Shown: piece by piece, positions 15,461 to 25,346 of the stretch
Layout of the letters: every line of letters begins with the position of its first letter
How positions within the stretch are numbered: the stretch's first letter is position 1
NCBI RefSeq assembly: GCF_015679325.1
Contig: NZ_JADPVI010000001.1
Coordinates: 372,001-436,000 of the forward strand
DNA length: 64,000 nt
Source: Kaistella gelatinilytica
GTDB taxonomy: Bacteria; Bacteroidota; Bacteroidia; Flavobacteriales; Weeksellaceae
Direction of reading: 5' to 3'
Notes under the pieces: generated by a model
Seen by the model: only the letters and a program-made list of their open reading frames with translations
Told to the model about the DNA's origin: nothing
Database searches by the model: none
Program-made: the position numbers and the translations under genes

Positions 15461-16756
15461 ATGAAAAATATAATTAAACATCCAGAACGAAACTCTTGGG
15501 AAAGTTTGTTAGAAAGACCAGCTTTGGAGAAAAAGGATTTGAGAAATACCGTTCAGCAAATCTTTTTGAAAGTACAAAATGAAGGAGATGCTGCTTTAAA
15601 AGAATTCTCTGAAAAATTTGATCAAGTCAATATTGAAAACTTATTGATTTCTGAAAAAGAAATTGAATTTGCAATCAACGAGGTTTCAGGTCAATTAAAA
15701 ACCGCCATCAATCAGGCTAAAGAAAACATCTATAAATTTCACGTTGCTCAAAAAGGAAATACCGAAGAAATTGAAACGACCGAAGGAGTTGTTTGTTGGC
15801 GCGAATCCCGAGCGATTGAAAAAGTTGGATTATATATTCCAGGCGGAACAGCGCCACTTTTTTCAACGGTCTTAATGTTGGCTGTTCCCGCTCAAATTGC
15901 AGGTTGTAAAGAAGTGATTCTTTGTACACCGCCACAAAAAGATGGTTCGATTAATCCCGCAATTTTATACACCGCGCAATTATGTGGAATTACAAAAATT
16001 TTTAAAGTTGGCGGTGCTCAAGCCATTGCAGCTTTAACTTTTGGAACAGAAAGCATTCCCAAAGTTGATAAAATTTTCGGTCCCGGAAATCAATATGTGA
16101 CGCAAGCGAAACAATTGGCGATGGAATATAATGTGGCCATCGATTTACCAGCTGGTCCAAGCGAAGTTTTGGTCATTGCCGATGAAACTGCAAATCCTGA
16201 ATTTTGTGCCGCAGATTTATTATCTCAGGCAGAACACGGGACCGATTCTCAAGTCATTTTTATTTCTACAGATGAAATTATTTTTAATGAAACTTTAAAG
16301 GAAATTGAAAAACAGTTAGCAGAACTTCCAAGAAACGAAATTGCAAAATCTGCTTTAGAGAACAGCCGTTTTATTTTATTGAAATCGATTGAAGAAGCAA
16401 TTGAAATGAGCGATTATTATGCGCCTGAACATTTAATTTTATCGGTGGAAAATCCGAGGAATTATATTCTTAAAATCTCGAACGCAGGTTCTATTTTTCT
16501 CGGAAAATACACGCCGGAATCAGCCGGAGATTATGCGAGCGGGACCAATCACACTTTGCCAACAAACGGTTTTGCTAAAAATTATAGTGGCGTTTCGCTC
16601 GACAGTTTTGTGAAGAAAATTACCATTCAGGAAATTACAAAAACGGGACTGCAAAACATTGGAAAAACCATCGAATTGATGGCAGAGGCGGAAGGTTTGA
16701 ACGCTCACAAAAATGCTGTTTCACTGCGCTTAAAATCTTTACAAAATGGAATTTAA
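15461..16756 (+). CDS. hisD: Histidinol dehydrogenase HisD
   Basis: 431 residues. It oxidises histidinol to histidine in two NAD+-dependent steps, the last reactions of the pathway, using Zn2+. Visible signatures include GLYIPGGTAPLFSTVLMLAVPAQIAG (about 122-147), GGAQAIAALTFGTESIPKVDKIFGPGN, the LPAGPSEVLVIAD segment, DLLSQAEHGTDSQ with the zinc-ligand Gln and His, and DYASGTNHTLPTNG with the catalytic-site Asp and His. It follows hisG by 10 bases and overlaps hisC by 11 bases. Confidence 0.96.
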   Translation: MKNIIKHPERNSWESLLERPALEKKDLRNTVQQIFLKVQNEGDAALKEFSEKFDQVNIENLLISEKEIEFAINEVSGQLKTAINQAKENIYKFHVAQKGNTEEIETTEGVVCWRESRAIEKVGLYIPGGTAPLFSTVLMLAVPAQIAGCKEVILCTPPQKDGSINPAILYTAQLCGITKIFKVGGAQAIAALTFGTESIPKVDKIFGPGNQYVTQAKQLAMEYNVAIDLPAGPSEVLVIADETANPEFCAADLLSQAEHGTDSQVIFISTDEIIFNETLKEIEKQLAELPRNEIAKSALENSRFILLKSIEEAIEMSDYYAPEHLILSVENPRNYILKISNAGSIFLGKYTPESAGDYASGTNHTLPTNGFAKNYSGVSLDSFVKKITIQEITKTGLQNIGKTIELMAEAEGLNAHKNAVSLRLKSLQNGI

Positions 16757-17771
16757 TTTAAATAAAATGATTCGTCCGCATTTGGCTGGAGTGAAATCTT
16801 ACCAAACTTTGCGCGATTCTTACATCAATAAACAAGCGGTTTATTTGGATGCGAATGAAAATCCGTTCGGTCAATTTAACCGGTATCCAGATGGTGATCC
16901 GATTCAGTTAAAAAAGATACTGGCTGAAATTAATCAAGCAAAAACCGAGAATTTATTCTTAGGAAATGGCAGCGATGAATTGATCGATTTGACCATGCGG
17001 ATTTTCTGCGAACCAGCGAAAGATTCGATTATGATTATGAATCCGAGTTTTGTGATGTACGAAATTTATGCAAAAATGAATAATGTTAAGGTTGAAAAAT
17101 TACAACTGAATTCTGATTTTCAATTGGAGAAAGAGCAGTTTTTAGATACAATTTCGAAAAGTCAAGCTAAAGTTTTATTTCTCTGTTCGCCAAATAATCC
17201 AACAGGAAATTCTATTGATGACTTAGAATTTTATATTCAGAATTTTAAAGGAATTGTAGTCGTTGATGAGGCGTATATTGAGTTTTCTCCAGAAGATTCT
17301 GCGGTCAAATTATTGAATAAATATCCAAACTTAATGGTTCTAAAGACTTTATCAAAGGCTTTTGGAATGGCAGGTTTACGAATTGGAGTTGGCTTTGCCT
17401 CAGCAGAAATTGCGAGTTTGTTCATACAACTAAAACCTCCTTACAATATCAGTTCGGAAAGTCAAAAATTGGCTTTGGAACAATTTAATAATATCGAACA
17501 AATTCAAAATAATATAAAATTTATTTTGGAAGAAAAGAAAAAATTAAAAGAAGGTTTAGATCAAATTAATGAGGTCGTAAAAATATATCCTTCCGATGCT
17601 AATTTTTTCCTCATTGAATTTAAAGATGCACAATTAATATATCAGAAATTGTTAGGCAAAAATATTTTGACAAGTTTAAGACATCCCAATTTAAAAAACT
17701 GCCTTCGAATAAGTGTCGGAACTGCTCAAGAAAATTCAGAACTATTAAAAGTATTATCAGAAATAAAGTAA
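16746..17771 (+). CDS. hisC: Histidinol-phosphate aminotransferase HisC
   Basis: 341 residues, a fold-type I PLP aminotransferase that converts imidazole acetol phosphate and glutamate to histidinol phosphate and 2-oxoglutarate. The PLP-binding Lys is in [18 protein letters not shown] (about residue 203), with CSPNNPTGN and VVDEAYIEF upstream and the phosphate-binding Arg (AGLRIG) just after. The start at 16746 gives an 11-base overlap with hisD and the family-like opening [12 protein letters not shown]; an ATG at 16767 is an alternative. Somewhat short for HisC but all core elements are present. Confidence 0.94.
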   Translation: MEFNLNKMIRPHLAGVKSYQTLRDSYINKQAVYLDANENPFGQFNRYPDGDPIQLKKILAEINQAKTENLFLGNGSDELIDLTMRIFCEPAKDSIMIMNPSFVMYEIYAKMNNVKVEKLQLNSDFQLEKEQFLDTISKSQAKVLFLCSPNNPTGNSIDDLEFYIQNFKGIVVVDEAYIEFSPEDSAVKLLNKYPNLMVLKTLSKAFGMAGLRIGVGFASAEIASLFIQLKPPYNISSESQKLALEQFNNIEQIQNNIKFILEEKKKLKEGLDQINEVVKIYPSDANFFLIEFKDAQLIYQKLLGKNILTSLRHPNLKNCLRISVGTAQENSELLKVLSEIK

Positions 17772-17773
17772 TC

Positions 17774-18868
17774 ATGAAAAAAGTATTATTCATCGACCGC
17801 GACGGAACTATAATTATTGAACCGCCGACAGATTTACAAGTAGATTCTTTAGAAAAATTAGAATTCTATCCAAAAGTGATTCAGAATTTAGCCAAGATCG
17901 TAAAGGAACTGGATTACGAATTGGTCATGGTCACGAATCAGGATGGTTTGGGTACGGATTCTTTTCCGCACGAAGATTTCAGAATTCCGCAGGAAAAAAT
18001 GCTGAAAACATTAGCCAATGAAAATATCAACTTTTCAGATATTTTAGTTGATAATAGTTTTGAATCAGAAAATTCGCCCAACAGAAAACCACGAACTGGT
18101 TTGCTTCAAAAATACATTTATGGAAATTACGATCTGAAAAACTCCTTTGTTATCGGTGATCGAAAAACAGATGTTGAGCTGGCAAAAAATTTAGGAACGC
18201 AATCAATTTTTATTTCTGATGAAAATTTTGAGGCAGCAACTTTAACAACGAAAAACTGGGATGAAATCTATCAATATTTAAAACAAATTCCGCGCAAATC
18301 AAAGGTCAATCGAAAAACCAAAGAAACTGAAATATCTATTGAATTGAATCTTGACGGAAGCGGAAAATCAAATATCAACACTGGTTTGGCGTTTTTCGAT
18401 CACATGCTCGAACAGATTTCAAAACACGGGAATTTCGATTTAGAAGTTTTGGTCAATGGCGATTTAGAAGTTGATGAGCACCACACAATTGAAGATACTG
18501 CTTTGGTTTTGGGAACATGTTTTGAGCAAGCTTTAGGATCGAAAAAAGGAATTGAACGTTATGCTTTTGCATTACCCATGGACGATTGTCTGGCGCAAGT
18601 CGCATTAGATTTCGGTGGACGAAACTGGTTGGTTTGGAATGTTGATTTTAAAAGAGAAAAAATTGGAGATGTCCCAACTGAACTATTTTATCACTTTTTT
18701 AAATCATTTACAGATACCGGAAAATGCAATCTCAATATTCAATGTGAAGGCGATAATGAACACCACAAAATTGAATCGATCTTTAAAGCGTTTGCGAAAG
18801 TTTTACGGGATGCAGTGAAGCGAGACGACAATAATTTCTCCATACCAAGTACCAAAGGAATATTATGA
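17774..18868 (+). CDS. hisB: Bifunctional HisB: histidinol-phosphatase and imidazoleglycerol-phosphate dehydratase
   Basis: 364 residues, the fused two-domain form. The N-terminal HAD phosphatase (1-about 165) has the nucleophile motif [11 protein letters not shown] and [16 protein letters not shown]. The C-terminal dehydratase (about 176-364) has the two metal-binding motifs [16 protein letters not shown] and [14 protein letters not shown], and the second-half equivalents with [13 protein letters not shown]. It catalyses steps 6 and 8 of the pathway. It starts two bases after hisC and overlaps hisH by four bases (ATGA), consistent with translational coupling. Confidence 0.96.
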   Translation: MKKVLFIDRDGTIIIEPPTDLQVDSLEKLEFYPKVIQNLAKIVKELDYELVMVTNQDGLGTDSFPHEDFRIPQEKMLKTLANENINFSDILVDNSFESENSPNRKPRTGLLQKYIYGNYDLKNSFVIGDRKTDVELAKNLGTQSIFISDENFEAATLTTKNWDEIYQYLKQIPRKSKVNRKTKETEISIELNLDGSGKSNINTGLAFFDHMLEQISKHGNFDLEVLVNGDLEVDEHHTIEDTALVLGTCFEQALGSKKGIERYAFALPMDDCLAQVALDFGGRNWLVWNVDFKREKIGDVPTELFYHFFKSFTDTGKCNLNIQCEGDNEHHKIESIFKAFAKVLRDAVKRDDNNFSIPSTKGIL

Positions 18869-19443
18869 TAGCCATTATCGATTACGTTGCCGGAAATGTA
18901 AAATCAGTTGAAAATGCTGTGAGAAAGTTGGGTTACGAAACTTTGATTACTTCAAATTCGGAAGAAATTAAAAATGCTGAAAAAGTGATTTTTCCCGGAG
19001 TTGGTGAAGCTTCAACCGCAATGAATTATTTGAAATCTTTAAAATTGGATGAATTAATTCCAACTTTAAAACAACCTTTTTTAGGAATTTGTTTAGGACA
19101 ACAATTATTGTGTGATTTTTCAGAAGAAGGAAATACCAAATGTCTTGGAATATTCGACTTGAAAGTAAAACAATTCCCCTCCACAGATATTGTTCCGCAC
19201 ATGGGTTGGAATAATTTGCAGAAGATGGATGGTCCACTTTTCGAAGGGATTTCTGAAGATGAAAATTTCTATTTCGTCCACAGTTATTATTGTGAAGTAG
19301 GAGAAAACACGACTTCAGAATGTGATTATATAATGCCTTTCAGTGCGACTTTACAAAAAGATAATTTTTACGGAACACAGTTTCACCCGGAGAAATCTGG
19401 CAATGTTGGCTCCAAAATTCTAGAAAACTTTTTAAAAATTTAA
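18865..19443 (+). CDS. hisH: Imidazole glycerol phosphate synthase glutaminase subunit HisH
   Basis: 192 residues, class I glutamine amidotransferase. The catalytic triad is visible: the nucleophile Cys in [15 protein letters not shown] (about residue 77) and His and Glu in [13 protein letters not shown] (about 173-175). It releases ammonia from glutamine and channels it to HisF. The start overlaps the hisB stop by four bases. hisA lies between hisH and hisF, the common bacterial order. Confidence 0.96.
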   Translation: MIAIIDYVAGNVKSVENAVRKLGYETLITSNSEEIKNAEKVIFPGVGEASTAMNYLKSLKLDELIPTLKQPFLGICLGQQLLCDFSEEGNTKCLGIFDLKVKQFPSTDIVPHMGWNNLQKMDGPLFEGISEDENFYFVHSYYCEVGENTTSECDYIMPFSATLQKDNFYGTQFHPEKSGNVGSKILENFLKI

Positions 19444-19445
19444 TA

Positions 19446-20159
19446 ATGAAAATAATTCCAGCCATAGATATTATCGACGGGAAATGTGTTCGACTTTCAA
19501 AAGGAGATTACGATACGAAAAAAGTCTACCACGAAAACCCACTCGATATTGCCAAAGAATATGAAGACAACGGAATCCAATATTTGCATTTGGTAGATTT
19601 GGATGGTGCAAAAGCGAAAACGATTAAAAATTTAAAAACGCTAGAAATTCTAGCTTCTAAAATAAATTTGATTATTGATTTCGGAGGCGGAATAAAAACA
19701 CGGGAAAGTTTGGAAAGTGCTTTTAATGCAGGAGCAAATCAAGTGACTATAGGAAGTATTGCCGTCGAAAATCCAGAAATGTGTGAAGAATGGATCCATG
19801 AATTTGGCGCAGAGAAATTAATTTTAGGCGCGGATTGTTTAGACCGAAAAGTAAAAACTTCAGGTTGGTTAGAAAATTCAAATTTGGATGTAATTGACTT
19901 TATTCAATCGTACCAAAAAAAAGGAATTAAGGATGTGATTTGCACCGATATTTCTAAAGATGGAATGTTGGAAGGACCTTCTTTCGAGTTGTATAAAGAA
20001 ATTTTAGACCAGTGCAAAGTATCCTTAATCGCAAGCGGCGGAATTTCCTCCATGAAAGATTTAGAGGATTTAAAAGAACAAGGCTGTTCCGGCGCCATCA
20101 TCGGAAAGGCTTTATACGAAGGGAAAATTACTTATAAAGAACTTCAGAAATTTTTATAA
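19446..20159 (+). CDS. hisA: ProFAR isomerase HisA
   Basis: 237 residues, a beta/alpha barrel that carries out the Amadori rearrangement of ProFAR to PRFAR. The catalytic Asp of strand 1 is in [20 protein letters not shown] (Asp8) and the general acid Asp in [14 protein letters not shown] (about residue 127-130); phosphate-binding loops IDFGGGIKT and [12 protein letters not shown] are present. It is homologous to the following gene hisF. It is preceded by hisH (2-base gap) and ends one base before hisF. Confidence 0.96.
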   Translation: MKIIPAIDIIDGKCVRLSKGDYDTKKVYHENPLDIAKEYEDNGIQYLHLVDLDGAKAKTIKNLKTLEILASKINLIIDFGGGIKTRESLESAFNAGANQVTIGSIAVENPEMCEEWIHEFGAEKLILGADCLDRKVKTSGWLENSNLDVIDFIQSYQKKGIKDVICTDISKDGMLEGPSFELYKEILDQCKVSLIASGGISSMKDLEDLKEQGCSGAIIGKALYEGKITYKELQKFL

Positions 20160-20160
20160 A

Positions 20161-20913
20161 ATGTTAAAAAAAAGAATCGTTCCGTGTTTGGACATTAAAG
20201 ATGGAAAAACGGTAAAAGGAATTCAGTTTGAAGATTTACGTATTGCCGGAGATCCAGTTGAACTCGCAAAAAAGTATGTCAAAGATGGCGCTGATGAATT
20301 GGTTTTCCTGGATATTACGGCAACTTTAGAAGGACGAAAAACTTTAATAGAATTGGTAGAAAAACTAAGTTTAGAAATCAATATTCCTTTTACGATTGGT
20401 GGTGGAATCTCTTCCGTTCAAGATGTTGAAGCCTTACTAAAAGCAGGAGCCGACAAAGTTTCCATCAATTCTGCTGCAGTTCGACGTCCGGAATTAGTTC
20501 GGGAAATCGCCCAACAATTCGGAAATCAATGTGTTGTGGTTGCGATTGATACAAAGCAAATTGACGGTGAAGATTATGTTTTCATCAACGGCGGAAAAAT
20601 TAAAACCGAATTGAAAACTTTAGACTGGGTAAAAACCGTCGCAGATTTAGGAGCCGGAGAAATTCTGCTGACTTCCATGGATTTTGACGGAACGAAAAAT
20701 GGGTTTGATATCCGAATGCTGCAGAACGTTTCAGAAGTGTGTCACCTTCCAATTATCGCGTCTGGCGGTGCTGGAAAGATGGAAGATTTTACAGAAGTCT
20801 TTACCAAAACGAAAGTAACCGGCGCTTTGGCGGCGAGTATCTTTCACTTTAATGAAATAAAAATCTCCGACTTAAAAGACAATTTAAAACAAAACAAAAT
20901 ATCCATAAGATGA
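20161..20913 (+). CDS. hisF: Imidazole glycerol phosphate synthase cyclase subunit HisF
   Basis: 250 residues, a beta/alpha barrel. It joins ammonia from HisH to PRFAR, giving imidazole glycerol phosphate and AICAR. The catalytic Asp residues are in [14 protein letters not shown] (Asp11) and [13 protein letters not shown] (about 130); the family loop [10 protein letters not shown] and phosphate loops TIGGGISS and [12 protein letters not shown] are clear. An 87-base gap to hisIE contains a possible hairpin (ATCGCC about 20926 with GGCGAT about 20961). Confidence 0.96.
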   Translation: MLKKRIVPCLDIKDGKTVKGIQFEDLRIAGDPVELAKKYVKDGADELVFLDITATLEGRKTLIELVEKLSLEINIPFTIGGGISSVQDVEALLKAGADKVSINSAAVRRPELVREIAQQFGNQCVVVAIDTKQIDGEDYVFINGGKIKTELKTLDWVKTVADLGAGEILLTSMDFDGTKNGFDIRMLQNVSEVCHLPIIASGGAGKMEDFTEVFTKTKVTGALAASIFHFNEIKISDLKDNLKQNKISIR

Positions 20914-21000
20914 TGAAATCGCCAGGAACCAGTTACAAATAAATACGAATACTGTTTAAGGCGATTGCATATGACATTTAAAAACAATAAAAAATCACAT

Positions 21001-21591
21001 ATGAACTTAGATTTTGAAAAAGGAAACGGTTTAGTTCCTGTAATTATCCAGAATGACCGAACACAACAAGTTTTAATGTTGGGTTACATGAATGAAGAAG
21101 CCTTAGAATTAACTCAAAAAGACGGACGAGTTCATTTTTTCAGCCGGACCAAAAATAGAATTTGGCTCAAAGGAGAAACCTCTGAAAATTACCTATACGT
21201 AAAAAGCATTAAAGAAGATTGTGATTCTGATGCGCTTTTAATTCAGGCAAAACCTGCCGGAAATGTTTGTCACACTGGAAGTTTCAGTTGTTTTGAAGAG
21301 AAAAATTCAAAAGGTTTTTTATATGAATTAGAAGAAACCATTTCAGAGCGAATTGATCAAAAAGTTGAAAAATCCTACACGTATGATTTGTATAAAAGAG
21401 GCATCAATAAAATGGCGCAGAAAGTAGGAGAGGAAGCTGTGGAATTAGTTATAGAAGCAAAGGACGATAATGCTGAATTATTTAAAAATGAAGCCGCAGA
21501 TTTGCTCTATCACTTCTTAATTTTACTCAAAGCGAAATCGTTTTCATTTGAAGAAATCGAAGAAGTATTGATGGAAAGGAGCCGGAAATAA
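21001..21591 (+). CDS. hisIE: Bifunctional HisIE: phosphoribosyl-AMP cyclohydrolase and phosphoribosyl-ATP pyrophosphatase
   Basis: 196 residues from the ATG at 21001. In-frame ATGs at 20965 and 20971 would add only a polar Lys/Asn-rich stretch not expected in the family, so 21001 is preferred (protein opens MNLDFEKGNGLVPVI). The cyclohydrolase domain (1-about 100) has VHFFSRTKNRIWLKGETS and the metal site ..DCDSDALL..CHTG. The pyrophosphatase domain (about 105-196) has the MazG-like motif KVGEEAVELVIEAK and NEAADLLYHFL. It catalyses steps 2 and 3 of the pathway and closes the operon, ahead of a bidirectional terminator. Confidence 0.95.
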   Translation: MNLDFEKGNGLVPVIIQNDRTQQVLMLGYMNEEALELTQKDGRVHFFSRTKNRIWLKGETSENYLYVKSIKEDCDSDALLIQAKPAGNVCHTGSFSCFEEKNSKGFLYELEETISERIDQKVEKSYTYDLYKRGINKMAQKVGEEAVELVIEAKDDNAELFKNEAADLLYHFLILLKAKSFSFEEIEEVLMERSRK

Positions 21592-21594
21592 AAA

Positions 21595-21626
21595 AAATCC
21601 TAAAGTTTATACTTTAGGATTTAAAT
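21595..21626. terminator. Bidirectional terminator of the his operon and the M28 peptidase gene
   Basis: AAATCCTAAAGT (21595-21606) and its 12-base complement (21611-21622), loop TTAT, with a T-rich tail on the plus strand and an A run (T on the minus strand) on the other side. It serves both convergent genes. Confidence 0.88.
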
Positions 21627-21643
21627 TTTCTTTAACTTTTAAT

Positions 21644-22906
21644 TTATCTTACTATAAACTTCTTAGATGTTTTTTTATTATTAAAATCTAAGGTTCCAAT
21701 ATAAACCCCAGGTTTTAAAGATGAAACTGAAATTCTTTCTTTATTTTTTGTTTTAGAAATCAGCTGACCGCTCATATCTGAAATTTCAAAACCATAATTC
21801 TTAACTTTTGAATCTAACAATAAGTTAATAAAATCTTTTGCTGGGTTGGGATGGATAAAAAACTCATTTACATCAATTGTTGTATCAACCGAATGTAAAG
21901 TACCACTAATACTGGCCACGGAGAAGTGCTGCATAGCGCCGAGTGCTGATTTAGTAATTTGAAAAAGATATGGATATGATAAATTAGCGATAGTATCGGT
22001 ATTATTGTGATAATAAGTATTAGAAACTACATTATTATTATTGTAATTGGTATTTATTGTAGCACTAGATGTTGGTCTTTCATAAAAACCAGTAATAATT
22101 TCACCATTATTTTCGAAAGGAATATAGTCTGAACTATAAGCGTAGTTTAAAGCTCCAGTTAATGAAGAATAATATCCTACATACTGAACTAAACTATTTG
22201 TAAATGCTAAACTCGCTGCATCATTTGTCGTTTTTGTCCCTGCTGTGTGAACAGTTCCCAATTCGTCAACAAATCTATCTGCTTCGCAAGTAACGGTATT
22301 ATTAACCTTATTTGCCATTCCTCCAACCTGATCTAGATTGAAAACCAGCCTAATTTTCATTTTGGGATTAGTAGCATTTACGACTTGTGAAACATAACTT
22401 TTGCTGCCATATAATCCTTGCTCCTCTCCAGAGAAATTTATAAATTTGATAGAATATTCAGTTGGGACATCCTTCAAAATTCTAGCGATTTCTAAAATCG
22501 CAGAAACTCCAGATTCGTTGTCATTTGCACCAACGCTAATGTTACTTCCAGTCGTACTGAAAGTATCATAATGGCCACAGATAATAACATACTCATTGGG
22601 ATAAGTTGTACCTGTTTTTGTAACAATTATGCTTTTAGAATCTCCCGTAGTAAATACTTTGTAGGTATCATTTGTAATTTGACTTGCAGTATATCCAAAA
22701 TCTTTATACTTTTTTGTTAAATAAGCTAAAGCATTTGCATTTTGGGTAGATCCACTTTTTTTAACTCCGATATTTACAAGTTCGGTATTAAATTTTATAA
22801 TACTATCCTGTTTTATTAGGTTCACTCGATCTTGATAAGAAGATACTGCTTGCCCATGAAGAACTGAACTCAGAACAACACCTGAAATTAATAGAAATTT
22901 ATTCAT
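21644..22906 (-). CDS. Secreted M28-family zinc aminopeptidase with T9SS sorting domain
   Basis: 420 residues from the Met at 22906, which starts a clean signal peptide (MNKFLLISGVVLSSVLHGQA); an ATG-equivalent nine codons upstream would bury it. The M28 catalytic domain (about 80-335) has the di-zinc ligands in order: His and Asp in ICGHYDTFS, Asp in GANDNESGVSA, the catalytic and ligand Glu pair in FSGEEQGLYGS, Asp in NLDQVGG, and His in YYHNNTDT. The last about 75 residues form a T9SS type A domain (IHPNPAKDFINLLL, ISDMSGQLIS, LKPGVYIGTL). It probably trims amino-terminal residues of extracellular peptides for nutrition. Single-gene unit with its own -7 box. Confidence 0.92.
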   Translation of the reverse strand: MNKFLLISGVVLSSVLHGQAVSSYQDRVNLIKQDSIIKFNTELVNIGVKKSGSTQNANALAYLTKKYKDFGYTASQITNDTYKVFTTGDSKSIIVTKTGTTYPNEYVIICGHYDTFSTTGSNISVGANDNESGVSAILEIARILKDVPTEYSIKFINFSGEEQGLYGSKSYVSQVVNATNPKMKIRLVFNLDQVGGMANKVNNTVTCEADRFVDELGTVHTAGTKTTNDAASLAFTNSLVQYVGYYSSLTGALNYAYSSDYIPFENNGEIITGFYERPTSSATINTNYNNNNVVSNTYYHNNTDTIANLSYPYLFQITKSALGAMQHFSVASISGTLHSVDTTIDVNEFFIHPNPAKDFINLLLDSKVKNYGFEISDMSGQLISKTKNKERISVSSLKPGVYIGTLDFNNKKTSKKFIVR

Positions 22907-22930
22907 TTTTAGTAACGTTTTTATTTTTCC

Positions 22931-22938
22931 CAAATATA
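22931..22938 (-). promoter_or_regulatory. Bacteroidota -7 box for the M28 peptidase gene
   Basis: Minus-strand TATATTTG lies 24 bases upstream of the chosen ATG at 22906, which also supports that start. Confidence 0.6.
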
Positions 22939-22939
22939 G

Positions 22940-23368
22940 ATAAAAATCCTAAACAAACGTTTAGGGTTTTTCATTTCATAACTAAAACTTTTGATTTATT
23001 TTGATGAATTTACAGTCCTTTACAGACGTTCTGTAGACAAATAACAATACTATTGTTAGCTATTGAAAAAAGCATAATACTTCCCGCGCTTTGCTACATT
23101 TAAAAACTACGTACAGAAATTTAGTCTGTCATATGGAAATCAAAATGTACTAAACCAAGCAAAGAATTTCCATTTGCGGTTGAGCGTTTTTAAAGGGAAC
23201 CTAATACTATTGTCGCTGTTATAATAACAATCTACGCGATATTCTAATTGGTATTTAGAGATTTATTAAACAAAACTTAACCAACTGTTATAATAGAGCA
23301 ATTGGTATTTCTCTGTTTTAATGGGAATTTTTAACATTATATAAAATTTCGAATAGATATCAAATAAA
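22940..23368. other. Non-coding gap between the M28 peptidase gene and rplT
   Basis: No ORF worth naming. An imperfect hairpin AATCCTAAAC / GTTTAGGGTT lies at about 22948-22970. The motif AATTGGTATTT appears twice (about 23248 and 23300) and small dyads such as ACAATACTATTGT (about 23046) occur, which may be worn repeats. I recognise nothing else here. Confidence 0.5.
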
Positions 23369-23370
23369 AA

Positions 23371-23398
23371 AAATCCCACACCAAATGGTATGAGATTT
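23371..23398 (-). terminator. Terminator of rpmI-rplT
   Basis: 12-base arms AAATCCCACACC (23371-23382) and GGTATGAGATTT (23387-23398), two non-Watson-Crick positions, followed on the minus strand by a run of T. Confidence 0.75.
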
Positions 23399-23423
23399 AT
23401 AATTGATAACAAAAATTCTACAT

Positions 23424-23768
23424 TTATTTTAATGAATCTACGATCGCTTTGAAAGATTCAGGGTGATTCATTGCTAAATCAGCTAAAACTTTTCTGTTCA
23501 ATTCGATGTTGTTCGTTTTTAGAGCGCCCATAAACTGGGAGTAAGACATTCCGTGTTCTCTAGCCCCTGCGTTAATACGCATGATCCACAAGCTTCTGAA
23601 ACTTCTCTTTTTCTCTTTTCTACCACGGTAAGCATATTGCATTGCTTTTTGTACCGCATTTTTAGCAACAGTCCAAACGTTTTTTCTTCTACCGAAAAAA
23701 CCTTTAGCCAGTTTCATAACTTTTTTTCTTCTAGCTCTAGAGGCTACTGCATTTACTGATCTTGGCAT
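23424..23768 (-). CDS. rplT: 50S ribosomal protein L20 (bL20)
   Basis: 114 residues, standard length. It opens [32 protein letters not shown], the strongly basic N-terminal extension that threads into 23S rRNA, and continues with the globular part ([36 protein letters not shown]). L20 is needed early in large-subunit assembly and in many bacteria represses its own operon. It is the last gene of the rpmI-rplT pair, 117 bases after rpmI. That spacer is long and could hold a regulatory structure. Confidence 0.97.
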   Translation of the reverse strand: MPRSVNAVASRARRKKVMKLAKGFFGRRKNVWTVAKNAVQKAMQYAYRGRKEKKRSFRSLWIMRINAGAREHGMSYSQFMGALKTNNIELNRKVLADLAMNHPESFKAIVDSLK

Positions 23769-23885
23769 AATTAAATTTGTTTTTTTGAAAAGGGCGGTAA
23801 TTTATTTCATTACACTTTTTTGCACCGTTTCAGGGTTAAATTTTCTGAATTTGTTAATTCTTATAAACCGGTTGATTTATAAAAA

Positions 23886-24083
23886 CTATCTTAAAGCTAA
23901 TTGACGTAAAACGCTCTTTTTGTCCACTTCTGCAACATAAGAAGTCTGCGTAAGATTTCTCTTTTGCTTCGTTTCTTTTTTGGTCAAGATGTGGCTTTTA
24001 AAAGCACCTTTTCTTTTAATCTTTCCGGTTCCGGTCAGCTTAAAACGCTTCTTAGCACCTGATTTAGTTTTTAATTTTGGCAT
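23886..24083 (-). CDS. rpmI: 50S ribosomal protein L35 (bL35)
   Basis: 65 residues, standard length, [33 protein letters not shown] being the family signature. Very basic; a component of the large subunit. In most bacteria it follows infC directly; here infC lies 3 kb away behind two plus-strand genes, and rpmI has its own -7 box. Confidence 0.97.
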   Translation of the reverse strand: MPKLKTKSGAKKRFKLTGTGKIKRKGAFKSHILTKKETKQKRNLTQTSYVAEVDKKSVLRQLALR

Positions 24084-24168
24084 TTTGCTTAATTTTATCT
24101 ATTTGTTATCAATGTCGTTTCTCTGTGTAAGTGAGGACCTCGCGGTATTCTGCACATTTTTCAGACTG

Positions 24169-24176
24169 CAAAAGTA
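24169..24176 (-). promoter_or_regulatory. -7 box for rpmI-rplT
   Basis: Minus-strand TACTTTTG, 85 bases upstream of the rpmI ATG. It implies a leader of about 80 bases containing a GAGGTCCTC palindrome (about 24132-24143) that might be a ribosomal-protein autoregulatory site. Confidence 0.5.
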
Positions 24177-24227
24177 CGAATTCTCACCCAATTAAAAAAG
24201 ACATTCTCCTTTATTATTTTCAGAATT

Positions 24228-24372
24228 TGGGCGTGCCCTTCAGTCGTTCATTATTGCGCTCGCTTCGCTCGCGCAACCATTCACTTCTTCAGGTCGGGCT
24301 ATACACTCATACTCCTCACGCCAAAACTTTCCCATCTGCTTGTTCCGGGGTAACCGTTTCTATCCCTCACGC
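24228..24372. repeat. Dispersed ~145-bp repeat, copy upstream of rpmI
   Basis: Begins TGGGCGTGCCC, contains the palindromic GCGCTCGCTTCGCTCGCGCAAC and then TTCAGGTCGGGCT, and ends TATCCCTCACGCG. The same order of blocks is seen at 56682-56822. The ends (GCGTG and CACGC) are complementary. The ORF running through it is not credible. The rest of the 413-base gap is the rpmI leader and AT-rich DNA. Confidence 0.75.
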
Positions 24373-24496
24373 GAAAGTCATTTACGTTTCGATTAATGTA
24401 TAACAATAGAATATTCAATTTAAATAATTTAAAAAAGAAGATTTTTTGTATTTTTACAAGTGACTAGGCAATACTAACAACTGTTTTAAATCGATT

Positions 24497-25288
24497 ATGG
24501 TAATTGATCCTGAAAGCTCGAAAGAAATTATTAGCGAAGCAAAAGCTTTGGCACCTGAAATTTACAAAGATTTAGCGAGGCCTGCTTTGCAAGAAATTGG
24601 TACTGTAGCAGGGAGAACTGTAAAATCTTTGCTCGCGCCTTTGAGAGGCTTGTTGTGGGGTTGGGAAAAAATAGAAGAATATGTAGAAATTGAAGTAAAA
24701 AAGAGAATAGATAGAATTCCCGAAGAAAATAGAAAATCACCCGACCCAGAAATTGCTGTTCCGCTTATTCAAGCCTTAACTTATACTGCACAAAATGAAA
24801 GTTTAAGGGAAATGTACATTAATCTTTTAGCAAATGCGATGGATAAAGATAAAGACAAGATTGTTCATCCATCATTTGTAGAAATAATAAAGCAGATGAA
24901 TACGTTAGATGCCAAAGTATTCGAGAAAATATCTCAAAATTTTGGCTATCAATTAATTGTTAATCCTTTTATTCAGATAAAAAATGAAAGTAATTTTATT
25001 GGAAGCGCTTTTCCTGATTGGTATATTGGTTGGAAATTAGAAGGATATAATGAATTTGATATTTCTGCAAGTATGGTTAGGTTAAGTAAGTTTGGACTAA
25101 TCGAACTTATGCGTAACCAACAACTTGAACAAGGTGGCTATGAAATTCTGAAAAATAATACATACTTAACTGATACTTTAAATATATTTATAAGTAAGAA
25201 TAAAGATTTGGAATTAGAAATTGTAAGCATTGAAAGTATGTTGTATGTAAATGAATATGGCAGACAATTTAAATCAGCTTGTAAATAA
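24497..25288 (+). CDS. Abi-alpha family protein (DUF4393), possible phage-defence gene
   Basis: 263 residues. The first two thirds match what I know of the Abi-alpha (formerly DUF4393) family: LAPEIYKDLARPALQEIGTVAGRTVKSLLAPLRGLLWGWEKIEEY, then RIPEENRKSPDPEIAVPLIQALTYTAQNESLREMYINLLANAMDKD and VHPSFVEIIKQMN. No catalytic motif, signal peptide or clear transmembrane helix is visible beyond a mildly hydrophobic patch at about 46-60. Family members are named for abortive-infection loci but no mechanism is established. The gene stands alone, between two plus-strand-unrelated housekeeping transcription units, next to a dispersed repeat; no toxin or methylase partner is adjacent. A defence role is inference from the family name. 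Confidence 0.75.
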   Translation: MVIDPESSKEIISEAKALAPEIYKDLARPALQEIGTVAGRTVKSLLAPLRGLLWGWEKIEEYVEIEVKKRIDRIPEENRKSPDPEIAVPLIQALTYTAQNESLREMYINLLANAMDKDKDKIVHPSFVEIIKQMNTLDAKVFEKISQNFGYQLIVNPFIQIKNESNFIGSAFPDWYIGWKLEGYNEFDISASMVRLSKFGLIELMRNQQLEQGGYEILKNNTYLTDTLNIFISKNKDLELEIVSIESMLYVNEYGRQFKSACK

Positions 25289-25346
25289 TAAATACACTTT
25301 TCTGCGCAAGTTATAATATTTCACCCATTTTAGATCCCAAACAATC

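Noticed and set aside
20965-21000. Earlier start for hisIE
   Set aside because: The added residues (Lys/Asn-rich) are not part of the conserved cyclohydrolase; 21001 gives the expected N-terminus.
24131-24403. 90-residue plus-strand ORF
   Set aside because: Lies in the dispersed repeat and rpmI leader; the second repeat copy does not keep the frame.
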